A DNA stretch of 22,164 nt, from the NCBI GenBank assembly GCA_910577405.1, contig CAJTMG010000033.1, forward strand, positions 1 through 22,164, written 5' to 3'. The notes beneath the pieces are model-generated. The model was not told the DNA's origin. It made no database searches and worked only from the letters and a program-made list of their open reading frames with translations. Position 1 is the stretch's first letter. Every line of letters begins with the position of its first letter. Shown here piece by piece: positions 1-8,100 of the stretch. A program made the position numbers and the translations under genes. Source of the DNA: an uncultured Oscillibacter sp. (GTDB taxonomy: Bacteria > Bacillota > Clostridia > Oscillospirales > Oscillospiraceae).

Positions 1-335
1 TTTCGTATTTCATACCCCTATTTTACCATTGTCCCTTTTTTTCGCAAGAGGTCTATTATATATAGTACCAAACGAACGCCTCCAGCAGACAGGGACAAGC
101 GGTCCGCGTGAGAATCGCCAACAGAGGCAGCGGTCCCTTGCCAGAACGCCGCCGGAAGCCGTGTATTCCCTGTGGATTTCGATAGAATTGGTGAAATTGA
201 CGGAAAACGGCCCTTGAAATGGCAAAAGGCAGGCTGTCCGCAATGTTTTCGCACTTGCAATTTGGGAAGAAAGAGGGTATAGTAGAATCCAGGTTTTTGT
301 CCGTTTGCATTAAGTATTTCAAGGAGGTATTCTGA
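1..335. other. Intergenic leader region upstream of pckA
   Basis: I found no convincing gene here. Short open frames on both strands lack a ribosome binding site. The right third carries the pckA promoter and ribosome binding site, annotated separately. Near 53-66 there is an AT-rich TATATATA patch that on the minus strand gives a TATAAT-like hexamer. It has no matching -35 at the correct distance, so a promoter for a gene left of the window is possible but not supported. Confidence 0.6.
255..283 (+). promoter_or_regulatory. Sigma-A promoter of pckA
   Basis: The -35 hexamer TTGCAA (255-260) and -10 hexamer TATAGT (278-283) are separated by exactly 17 bases. Transcription would start near 290 and give a leader of about 45 bases ending in the strong ribosome binding site AAGGAGGT (321-328), seven bases before the pckA ATG. 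No operator or attenuator is obvious. Confidence 0.75.
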
Positions 336-2024
336 ATGTCAACGAAAGCCTACTACCCCAGAACAGAGATTGGCCCTGGTAAGGTCGGGTTCTCCAAGAC
401 CCGTTCGATTATCGAGGCCCCCTTCTATGGCAACAACGTCGTGAAGATTAACTCCCTCCGGGAGGCATACGACATGGCCAAAAACTCCCCCGGCACGATT
501 GTGACTGATATGCCCGTATACCGCGGCGAGGAGTTCGGCCTGGAGCCTGATGCAAAGGTACTGCTGTTCAACGACGGTTCCATCACGGGCCGTTACGCCG
601 CCGCACGCCGCATTACTGGCAAGCCGGGCGTGAACACCACCGAGCTGGATAAGATTGTGATGGACGCCGTGTATGACACCCGGTGGAAGACCATGTATCA
701 CGCAGAGGTCTTCATCGGCCTGGACCCTGAGTTCATGGTAAAAGCCCATCTGCTGATTCCGGAGGGCGAGGAAAACCTGTTGTACAACTGGATGCTGAAC
801 TTCCAGTATCAGTCCGACGAGTATGTGAAGATGTATAAGAAATCCGTACCCGTAGGCAACGGTGCGGAACCTGACATCTATATTTTCTCCGATCCCCAGT
901 GGACCGGCGCTCCCGGCAAGGATGAAATCTGCGACCCCAAATGCCTGTGCTACTTCAACACAGACACCAACTGCGCGGCCATTCTGGGTATGCGCTACTT
1001 CGGCGAACACAAGAAGGGCACGCTGACCCTGGCCTGGGCAATCGCGAACCGGAACGGCTACGCATCCTGCCACGGCGGACAGAAGGAGTACACCCTGGAG
1101 GACGGCAGCAAGTACGTGGCGGCGGTCTTTGGCCTGTCCGGTTCCGGCAAGTCCACCCTGACCCACGCCAAGCACAGTGGCAAGTATCCCGCCATCAAGG
1201 TGCTGCATGACGACGCCTTTGTCATCAATACCGACACCTGCGCCTCTGTAGCCCTGGAGCCCACCTACTTCGACAAGACCGCCGACTATCCCGTGCCCTC
1301 CGAGGACAACAAGTATCTGCTCACCGCCCAGAACTGCTCCGCGACCCTGGACGACGAGGGCAAGATTGTGCTTGTCACCGAGGATGTGCGCAATGGCAAC
1401 GGCCGGGCCATCAAGTCCAAGCTCTGGTCCCCCAACCGGGTGGATAAGATTGACGCCCCGGTAAACGCCATTTTCTGGATTATGAAGGACCCCACCATTC
1501 CTCCCATCGTAAAGCTGAAGGGCGCGTCTCTGGCATCCGTGATGGGCGCGACACTGGCTACCAAGCGTACCAGCGCCGAGCGTCTGAAGGAAGGCGTAGA
1601 CCCCAACGCGCTGGTGGTGGAACCCTACGCGAACCCCTTCCGGACCTATCCTCTGGTTCACGACTATGAGAAGTTCAAGAAGCTGGTAGCCGAGAAGGAC
1701 GTTGCCTGCTATATCATCAATACGGGCGACTTCATGGGGAAGAAGGTCCAGAAGGAAGACACTCTGGGCATTCTGGAGGCCGTTGTGGAAGGCAAGGCCG
1801 TGTTTGAGACCTGGGGACCCTTTGAGGACGTGGAAATCTTCAAATGGGAGGGCTTTGTGCCTGATCTGAGCGACAAGGAGTATGTTGCGCAGCTCAAGGC
1901 CCGTATGCAGGACCGTCTGAACTACGTTGTCAATCTGGACACCGACGAGGGCGGCTTCAACAAGCTTCCCGAGGACGCCGCCGCCGCAATCCGCAAGGTG
2001 GTGGACGAAGCGAATACACTGTAA
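336..2024 (+). CDS. pckA: Phosphoenolpyruvate carboxykinase (ATP)
   Basis: The 562-residue protein interconverts oxaloacetate and phosphoenolpyruvate with ATP/ADP in the cytosol. In anaerobes it often runs in the PEP-carboxylating, ATP-forming direction. Visible marks are the kinase-1a P-loop GLSGSGKST at residues 266-274, the kinase-2 metal motif HDDAF at 291-295 and the GNGRAIKSKLW segment further on, which together are typical of the ATP-dependent family. Its length slightly exceeds the roughly 530-540 residues of classical bacterial PckA, so it belongs to a somewhat longer or divergent branch. The start is fixed by AAGGAGGT seven bases upstream. It is monocistronic or nearly so: its own promoter lies upstream and an intrinsic terminator follows 12 bases after the stop. 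The identification is firm; the direction of flux is inference. Confidence 0.95.
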   Translation: MSTKAYYPRTEIGPGKVGFSKTRSIIEAPFYGNNVVKINSLREAYDMAKNSPGTIVTDMPVYRGEEFGLEPDAKVLLFNDGSITGRYAAARRITGKPGVNTTELDKIVMDAVYDTRWKTMYHAEVFIGLDPEFMVKAHLLIPEGEENLLYNWMLNFQYQSDEYVKMYKKSVPVGNGAEPDIYIFSDPQWTGAPGKDEICDPKCLCYFNTDTNCAAILGMRYFGEHKKGTLTLAWAIANRNGYASCHGGQKEYTLEDGSKYVAAVFGLSGSGKSTLTHAKHSGKYPAIKVLHDDAFVINTDTCASVALEPTYFDKTADYPVPSEDNKYLLTAQNCSATLDDEGKIVLVTEDVRNGNGRAIKSKLWSPNRVDKIDAPVNAIFWIMKDPTIPPIVKLKGASLASVMGATLATKRTSAERLKEGVDPNALVVEPYANPFRTYPLVHDYEKFKKLVAEKDVACYIINTGDFMGKKVQKEDTLGILEAVVEGKAVFETWGPFEDVEIFKWEGFVPDLSDKEYVAQLKARMQDRLNYVVNLDTDEGGFNKLPEDAAAAIRKVVDEANTL

Positions 2025-2035
2025 GCAGTCTCAGA

Positions 2036-2066
2036 AGAGAGGGTGGGCGTCAGCTTGCCCTCTTTT
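2036..2066 (+). terminator. Intrinsic terminator after pckA
   Basis: AGAGGG (2038-2043) pairs with CCCTCT (2058-2063), with extra internal pairing GGC/GCT, and is followed by a short T run and later TTTTT. It ends the pckA transcript, although some read-through into the next gene is possible because that gene starts only 27 bases later. Confidence 0.7.
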
Positions 2067-2092
2067 CAGATTTTTGGGAGAAAGGAAACGGG

Positions 2093-2584
2093 ATGGATTT
2101 TTGGAAACGGCCGATTCTTCGGGTACCGCTGGTGCTGTGCGGACTGGGGATTCTCATGCGACTGGTAACTTATCTGACAACGTTTGTCTGGGTACGTATT
2201 CTGATAGCTTCTGGGAGCACAGAAATTTCTGTCGGACCTGTAACAGTCGTGTCAACAGCGATAGATTTCCTGCTCTTCTTTCTGGCAGGCTGGTTTTTTG
2301 TACGGGGTCTGACACGGCGGCAGGTGTTCTGCTCCGCGTCCATTATGGTTCTGATCAACGCCGCATTGCTGGCCGCGGAGCAGATCAGTTGGTCTGGGGG
2401 CTGGTATGTTCCGTGGGTCTACCGTCTGTATGCCCTGGCGGAAGGCAGTCGATGGCTGGGTCAATTGCTGTTCCACATATTTGGCGGCATATCCATACCA
2501 TTGGCGGTTGTCGGACTATTTGCGCCTTATTTTTACCTGATTTTCGCAAAAAAAGGGCCTCCCCGCAGGAAATACGTACTGTAG
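2093..2584 (+). CDS. Four-helix membrane protein, unknown function
   Basis: This 163-residue protein is very hydrophobic. Likely membrane segments are at about 8-33, 47-70, 78-96 and 122-150, with basic patches between (KRP near the N terminus, RRK near the C terminus), so it is a polytopic inner-membrane protein. No catalytic motif is recognisable. The start at ATG 2093 is preceded by AAAGGAAA at a suitable distance. It follows the pckA terminator closely and has no clear promoter of its own, so it may rely on read-through. The C terminus, rich in aromatic and positive residues (FAKKGPPRRK), suggests a cytoplasmic tail. I do not recognise the family, and no function is proposed. Confidence 0.75.
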   Translation: MDFWKRPILRVPLVLCGLGILMRLVTYLTTFVWVRILIASGSTEISVGPVTVVSTAIDFLLFFLAGWFFVRGLTRRQVFCSASIMVLINAALLAAEQISWSGGWYVPWVYRLYALAEGSRWLGQLLFHIFGGISIPLAVVGLFAPYFYLIFAKKGPPRRKYVL

Positions 2585-2609
2585 GGAAGTCGGAACAGAA
2601 ACGCCGCCC

Positions 2610-2785
2610 ATGAAAAAAGCAGCTATGGGACTGCCTTGTTCCGCCCTATGGCCGCGCACAGACCGCCGGGGGGGAACTGATTCGGATAGCGGGCCGAGTA
2701 CAGCACGAATTTCTGGACAACGGCAACATAGGTGCAGCGGAATCCGGAGGTCCTTGCGCCGTTGGAAGCGGACTACAGCCGGTAA
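2610..2785 (+). pseudogene. Possible decayed or frameshifted small gene
   Basis: Starting at ATG 2610 the direct reading frame looks non-coding, but the frame one base later (from 2614) gives a protein-like run: KKQLWDCLVPPYGRAQTAGG, then ELIRIAGRVQHEFLDNGN. Near 2730 a further frame change gives NPEVLAPLEADYSR and a stop at 2783. The first shift falls at a run of six A directly after the ATG; one A fewer would place the ATG in frame. A run of seven G also occurs (2668-2674). I read this as a small gene broken by indels, or as sequence errors or slippage at homopolymers. There is no good ribosome binding site. Chance cannot be excluded over so short a stretch. Confidence 0.35.
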
Positions 2786-2799
2786 AGGGAAAGAAACAG

Positions 2800-2840
2800 G
2801 GGCGGGACAGACCAAAAGCATAGCTGTCCCGCCCTATTTT
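2800..2840. terminator. Bidirectional terminator between converging genes
   Basis: A perfect 11-base stem, GGGCGGGACAG (2800-2810) with CTGTCCCGCCC (2824-2834), has a 13-base loop. It is followed on the plus strand by TATTTTAA and on the minus strand by CTGTTTCTTT. It lies directly after the stop of the minus-strand greA-type gene and closes both converging transcripts. Confidence 0.8.
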
Positions 2841-3342
2841 AATAGCTGCTGATATCCAGGGACGCGTCATCCTTCCCTTTTTTGATAGCCCGGATTTCCA
2901 GAAAGTATTTTGTCGTGGGTCCGGCCTCCACCTGCACCCGGTCGCCTACGGAATGTCCCAAAAGCGCCTTGCCCGCGGGGGATTCCTTGCTGATCAGACC
3001 CTTCAAAGCATCCTGACGCAGCGTAGTGACCACCCGGAGGACCATTTCCTTTTTGGCCAGCTCGTTATAGACGGTCACCCAATCGAACAGCCCCACGGAA
3101 TTGGCCCCGCTTCTGGTATCAATGACCTTGGCGGTACGAATCATGCCCTCCAGGTAACGGATACGGCTTTCGTTTCGGTTTTTGGCCTGTTTTGCGCAGC
3201 GGTACTCGAAATTCTCACTCAGGTCCCCGAACGCCCTGGCCGTCTGGACTTCTTCAATCAGTTGGGGCCGAAGGACCTGTATCCGGTGGTTCAGTTCTTC
3301 CTGCATTTTCTGTATATCAACTTCCGTCAGTTCGTCGTACAA
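2839..3342 (-). CDS. GreA/GreB-family transcript cleavage factor
   Basis: The 167-residue protein has the architecture of a Gre factor, which enters the RNA polymerase secondary channel and stimulates cleavage of backtracked RNA. An N-terminal helical hairpin spans roughly 1-80 with the tip motif FGDLSENFEY (38-47), whose Asp40 and Glu43 match the metal-coordinating acidic pair. A C-terminal FKBP-like domain includes ISKESPAGKALLGHSVGDRV. The start is TTG at 3342-3340: a GGGAGG ribosome binding site lies seven bases upstream and no ATG fits as well. It is the second gene of a minus-strand pair, 18 bases after the stop of the membrane-anchored protein. It is more divergent than the main housekeeping GreA, so it may be a paralogue; I therefore give no symbol. 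Confidence 0.85.
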   Translation of the reverse strand: MYDELTEVDIQKMQEELNHRIQVLRPQLIEEVQTARAFGDLSENFEYRCAKQAKNRNESRIRYLEGMIRTAKVIDTRSGANSVGLFDWVTVYNELAKKEMVLRVVTTLRQDALKGLISKESPAGKALLGHSVGDRVQVEAGPTTKYFLEIRAIKKGKDDASLDISSY

Positions 3343-3360
3343 AACAATTCCTCCCTTGAT

Positions 3361-3738
3361 TTACTGAGGCACGCAGCGGATACCGGCGGCCTGCCATTCT
3401 GTCACCCACTTTTCGGCCCAGACTGGATTCCGCCCGCTGCCGTGGAAGGTGAAGCAGCGCCGTTTCTGGTCCCGAAGCACGATGCAGAAGGAAAAGTCCT
3501 CCCCTGCGCACTCCATAGCCTCGGCAGGGTACTCAATCCGGTCGATATCGCCGATGGGAAAGGCTTTCGGCGTCCGTTCATTGAGCACCAGGAAGCCGTC
3601 CGCAAGAAAGCAGGGTCCTGCGTCGGGGCGGTACGCGAATTCGGGCTTCTTCCTGCCATAGAGCGCCACCACGCCCAATGCCGCCGCCAATGGAAGCATA
3701 TCTCTGGCCATAGACAACAATATCCGTGCATTCATCAT
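3361..3738 (-). CDS. Small membrane-anchored protein, unknown function
   Basis: This 125-residue protein has one likely N-terminal membrane helix at about residues 10-28 (LLSMARDMLPLAAALGVVAL), followed by a soluble domain with short beta-like segments (FAYRPDAGPCFLADGFLVLN, then FPIGDIDRIEYP). That pattern resembles small PH-like or membrane-tethered cytoplasmic domains, but the resemblance is weak. Two adjacent ATG codons can serve as start; GGGAGAGGG lies just upstream, and the second ATG has the better spacing. It is the first gene of the unit that ends with the Gre-family gene and lies about 90 bases downstream of a consensus promoter. Function unknown. Confidence 0.7.
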   Translation of the reverse strand: MMNARILLSMARDMLPLAAALGVVALYGRKKPEFAYRPDAGPCFLADGFLVLNERTPKAFPIGDIDRIEYPAEAMECAGEDFSFCIVLRDQKRRCFTFHGSGRNPVWAEKWVTEWQAAGIRCVPQ

Positions 3739-3836
3739 CAGCCCTCTCCCTTCTGTACGCGATTTCTCTTACCAACAGCACAAGGAAAGTTTTTCCGGAA
3801 AAGGAATCCGCAGCCGGAACGCGCGTCCTCACAGGA

Positions 3837-3865
3837 ATTATATCACCGGCGGGAAGGGCTGTCAA
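3837..3865 (-). promoter_or_regulatory. Consensus sigma-A promoter (membrane protein/Gre unit)
   Basis: On the minus strand TTGACA (3865-3860) and TATAAT (3842-3837) are both exact consensus hexamers with a 17-base spacer, preceded by TG-like bases (GGTGA) before the -10. Such a perfect promoter predicts strong constitutive expression unless repressed. Transcription would start near 3830. Confidence 0.85.
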
Positions 3866-3966
3866 TCAAGGCGTTCGAGGCAAAGCGGGAGAGGAAAGGA
3901 GTCGGGAATGCACGAAATGCACAAAAAGAAGTGCGGGTAAGGGCAAGAAAGTTTCCGGGGCAAGGA

Positions 3967-3995
3967 TTGACGGGAGGGCGGAAAGACGGCATAAT
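3967..3995 (+). promoter_or_regulatory. Promoter of the carA-carB/dapF unit
   Basis: TTGACG (3967-3972) and CATAAT (3990-3995), each one base off consensus, have a 17-base spacer. The start near 4002 leaves a short leader ending in ATAGGAGGAT before the carA ATG. Confidence 0.7.
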
Positions 3996-4043
3996 AGGAG
4001 GTTAAGGAAACGCGAAAAAAGGAAGCGGAGATAGGAGGATACC

Positions 4044-5108
4044 ATGAAAAAAGGGTATTTGGTTCTGCAAAGCGGGCAGGTATACGAGGGCCTGCGGTTC
4101 GGAGCGGATACGGCGTCGGCAGGGGAACTGGTTTTCACAACGGGGATGTGCGGCTATGTGGAAACCCTGACAGATCCCAGCTACGCAGGTCAGATTGTCA
4201 TGCAGACCTATCCCCTGATAGGGAATTACGGCATGATGGCGGAGGACTTTGAGGGCGCGTGCTGCGTAAAAGGCTATGTGGTCCGGGAGTGGTGCAGCAC
4301 GCCGTCGAACTTCCGCTGCGGAGGCAGTCTGGACGCTTTTCTGAAAGAACGGGGCATTCCGGGACTCTGCGGCGTGGATACCCGGCATATCACCCGTCTG
4401 ATCCGAGAGGAAGGCGTGATGCCCGCTGCTATCTGCGATGACCCGGAGGCAGGTCTGGAAGCGGCGCGGTCCTTCGTGCTCACCGGGACTGTGGACGCCG
4501 TGACCTGCAAAGAACCGTCTGTGTATTCCGCGCAGGGCACAGAACAGTTCCGGGTTGCCCTGCTGGACTACGGCGCGAAACGGAATATCGTCCGGGAACT
4601 GCAAAAACGGGGCTGTACCGTCACCGTGCTGCCCGCATCCACCCCGGCGGAGGACATCCTTGCAGCTGGTCCCAACGGCGTGATGCTCTCCAATGGTCCC
4701 GGCGACCCGGCGGAAAACACCTTCCAGATTGCGCAGATCCAGAAGCTCCTGGGCAAGGTTCCCCTGTTCGGCATCTGTCTTGGGCATCAGCTTACGGCGC
4801 TGGCAGCTGGCGGGAAGACCTTCAAGCTGAAATACGGGCACCGGGGCGTAAACCAGCCCGTCCGGGACCTGAAGGGCGCGCGGACCTACATCACCAGCCA
4901 GAACCACGGCTATGCGGTGGACGCGGATTCCATCCAGACCGGACAGGCCCGCTTCGCCAACGCCAACGACGGCACCTGCGAGGGCATCGATTACCCTGGA
5001 CTGCGGGCCTTTACCGTCCAGTTCCATCCGGAAGCCTGCGGAGGCCCCAAAGATACCGCGTTCCTCTTTGACCGCTTTGTGAACCTGATGAAGGGAGGAG
5101 AACTCTAA
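4044..5108 (+). CDS. carA: Carbamoyl-phosphate synthase small subunit
   Basis: The 354-residue glutaminase subunit hydrolyses glutamine and channels ammonia to CarB for carbamoyl phosphate, the precursor of pyrimidines and arginine. The N-terminal CPSase small-chain domain covers about 1-150. The class-I glutamine amidotransferase domain from about 168 carries the nucleophile Cys245 in GICLGHQL and the His328/Glu330 pair in VQFHPE. Length is normal for the family. The start is supported by AGGAGGAT just upstream, under the promoter at 3967. The stop TAA overlaps the next gene's ATG by one base (TAATG), so translation of the large subunit is probably coupled. Confidence 0.95.
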   Translation: MKKGYLVLQSGQVYEGLRFGADTASAGELVFTTGMCGYVETLTDPSYAGQIVMQTYPLIGNYGMMAEDFEGACCVKGYVVREWCSTPSNFRCGGSLDAFLKERGIPGLCGVDTRHITRLIREEGVMPAAICDDPEAGLEAARSFVLTGTVDAVTCKEPSVYSAQGTEQFRVALLDYGAKRNIVRELQKRGCTVTVLPASTPAEDILAAGPNGVMLSNGPGDPAENTFQIAQIQKLLGKVPLFGICLGHQLTALAAGGKTFKLKYGHRGVNQPVRDLKGARTYITSQNHGYAVDADSIQTGQARFANANDGTCEGIDYPGLRAFTVQFHPEACGGPKDTAFLFDRFVNLMKGGEL

Positions 5109-8100
5109 TGCCATTGGATACCAGTATTCAGAAAGTCCTGGTCCTTGGTTCCGGCCCCATTGTCATTGGACAGGCGGCGGAATTCGACTATGCCGGCGCG
5201 CAGGCCTGCCGGGTGTTGAAGGAAGCGGGCGTCAACGTGGTCCTCTGCAACTCCAATCCCGCCACCATTATGACTGACCAGGCCATGGCGGACGAAATCT
5301 ATCTGGAACCTCTGACCCCGGAGACGATCAAGCGGATCATCCGGAAGGAAAAACCCGATTCTATTTTAGCGGGCCTTGGGGGGCAGACCGGTCTGACGCT
5401 GGCCATGCAGTTGGATAAAGAGGGCTTCCTGAAAGAGCAGAACGTCCGGCTGCTGGGTACCGACGCCGCTGCCATCTCCCGCGCCGAGGACCGGGAGTTG
5501 TTCAAGGAGGCCATGGAGGAAATCGGTCAGCCGGTGATCGCGTCAGATATCGCGGAGACCGTCGAGGACGCGCTGGCGGTGGCGGAACGCATCGGCTATC
5601 CTGTCATTGTCCGGCCAGCCTTTACCCTTGGCGGTGCGGGCGGCGGCGCGGCAAAGGACGAGGCTGAACTTCGTGTTATTGCGCAGACCGGCCTGGACGC
5701 TTCCCCCATTACTCAAGTGCTTATTGAAAAGGCTATTTTCGGCTGGAAGGAAATCGAGTTCGAGACCATGCGGGACGGCGTGGGAAATGTGATTGCCGTC
5801 TGTTCCATGGAAAATCTGGACCCGGTGGGCGTACATACCGGAGATTCTATTGTAGTCGCGCCGACCCAGACCCTGGCGGATCGGGAATTTCAGATGCTCC
5901 GGTCCGCGTCTTTGGATATCATTACGCATCTGGGCATTGTGGGCGGATGCAACGTCCAGCTCGCCCTGAATCCGGAGAGCTTCGAGTACGCCGTCATTGA
6001 GGTGAACCCCCGGGTGTCCCGTTCCTCCGCCCTGGCGTCCAAGGCCACCGGGTATCCCATCGCCAAAATTACGGCAAAAATCGCCCTTGGCTATACCTTG
6101 GACGAGATCAAGAACGACATCACCGGCAAGACCTGCGCCTGCTTTGAGCCGACCCTGGACTATATCGTGGTCAAGGTTCCGAAATGGCCTTTTGACAAGT
6201 TCGCCGACGCGTCCCGGACCCTGGGCACCCAGATGAAGGCTACCGGTGAAGTCATGGCCATCGCGCCCTCTTTCGAAATGGCTTTGATGAAGGCCGTCCG
6301 GGGCGCGGAAATCGGCATGGATACCCTGAACCGAAAGGATACATCTGGCGTGCCTGTGCGGGAACGGCTGGCGCGGGTGGACGATCGCCGGCTCTTCACC
6401 GTCTTCGAGGCGCTGAAAAACTGCGTAGGGGTGGAGGAAATCCATCAAATTACAAAAATCGACCGCTGGTTCCTGCATAAACTGGAAAATCTGGCGGGCT
6501 TTGAATGGGACCTGGAACGCCTGGGCACGCTTTCCCTGGAGGACTACCAGAGGGGCAAGCAGCTGGGCTATACCGACGAGGCGCTGATCCGTCTGTCCAA
6601 CAGCAACGCGCTGCCCTGCGAGCCGAAACAGGCCGTTTATAAGATGGTGGATACCTGCGGCGCGGAGTTTGACGCGGAAACGCCCTATTTCTACTCCAGC
6701 TTCGACCAGTTCTGCGAGTCCCGGACCTTCCCCCGTTCCGGACGGCCAGTGATTATGGTCCTGGGTTCCGGGCCAATCCGTATCGGACAGGGCATTGAGT
6801 TCGACTACTCCTCTGTACACTGCGTCTGGACCCTGAAGGAACTGGGCTATGACGTGGTGATCGTAAACAATAACCCAGAGACCGTCTCCACCGACTACGA
6901 TACCGCCGACCGCCTGTATTTCGAGCCCCTTTGCCCCGAGGACGTGATGCACATCATTGACGCTGAAAAGCCCGTTGGGGTGGTAGTGGCGTTCGGCGGG
7001 CAGACGGCCATCAAGCTGACCCAGTTCCTGGACGGTAAGGGGATTTCGATTCTGGGCACCAGCGCGGAATCCATCGACATGGCCGAGGACCGGGAGCGTT
7101 TTGACGAGCTTCTGGAGCGGTTCCAGATCAAGCGTCCCCAGGGCCGGGGCGTGCTGGGCATGGACGAAGCCCTCTCCGCCGCCAATGAGCTGGGATATCC
7201 GGTGCTGCTGCGGCCTTCCTACGTCATCGGCGGGCAGAATATGGTCATCGCCCACAATGACGAGGACGTGCGGACCTATATGAACGTCATTCTCTCCGGA
7301 AAAGTGGAAAACCCCGTGCTGGTGGACCAATACCTGATGGGCAAGGAACTGGAGGTGGACGTGATCTCCGACGGCGTGGACGTGCTGATTCCCGGCGTCA
7401 TGCAGCATATCGAGCGCACCGGCGTTCACTCAGGGGATTCCATTGCCGTCTATCCGCCCTTCTCCATCGGCGACCGGATGCTGAAAACCATCGTCGACTG
7501 TTCTGAAAAGCTGGCCCTGTCTCTGGGCACCAAGGGCTTGATTAACATTCAGTATCTGATCTATCAGGGCGGGCTGTACGTGATCGAGGTCAATCCCCGG
7601 GCAAGCCGTACCGTCCCCTATATTTCCAAAGTCACCGGCGTGCCTATGGTGGACCTGGCGACCCGGGTCATGATCGGACGGCCTCTGAAATCCCTGGGCT
7701 ATGGCACGGGTCTTTATCAGCAGCCGCCTTATACCGCCGTCAAAGTTCCGGTGTTCTCCTTCGAGAAAATCACCGACGCCAACGCCGCCTTGTCCCCGGA
7801 GATGAAATCCACCGGGGAAGTGCTGGGGCTGGGGAAGAATATGCAGGAAGCGCTGTTCAAGGGCCTGGTTTCCGCCGGATACAAGGTGGAGCAGGAAGAA
7901 AAAGGCGGCGTGCTGATTTCCGTCAACCGCCGTGACCAGCCGGAAATCCTGGACACCGCCCGGAAACTGGACGAGATGGGCTTCAAGCTCTACGCCACTG
8001 ACGGCACCGCCCATGAGATAGAGCGTCTGGGAACCAGCGTGGAAGTGGTCGGCAAGCTGGGCAAGGACAACCGGGTTTTCCAGCTCCTGGAGGACGGGAA

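Larger units (their letters stand above)
3739..4043. other. Divergent promoter region
   Basis: This 305-base gap holds the back-to-back promoters for the minus-strand membrane protein/Gre unit and for carAB. The leader of the minus-strand unit contains a perfect 12-base palindrome, TTTTCCGGAAAA (3791-3802), a candidate operator or weak hairpin. Open frames crossing the gap lack ribosome binding sites and I do not consider them genes. No PyrR-type or arginine attenuator is visible before carA, whose leader is only about 40 bases. Confidence 0.65.

Noticed and set aside
27..70. Minus-strand promoter at the left edge
   Set aside because: A TATAAT-like hexamer exists, but there is no -35 at the correct spacing and no gene follows within the window.
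339..1661. Long 440-codon open frame antisense to pckA
   Set aside because: It mirrors a firmly identified gene, has no ribosome binding site and reads as low-complexity shadow protein; high GC at third positions removes stops on the opposite strand.
2953..4005. 350-codon plus-strand frame across greA and its neighbour
   Set aside because: It is antisense to the Gre-family gene with clear motifs and to the linked membrane protein, runs through their promoter and has no ribosome binding site.
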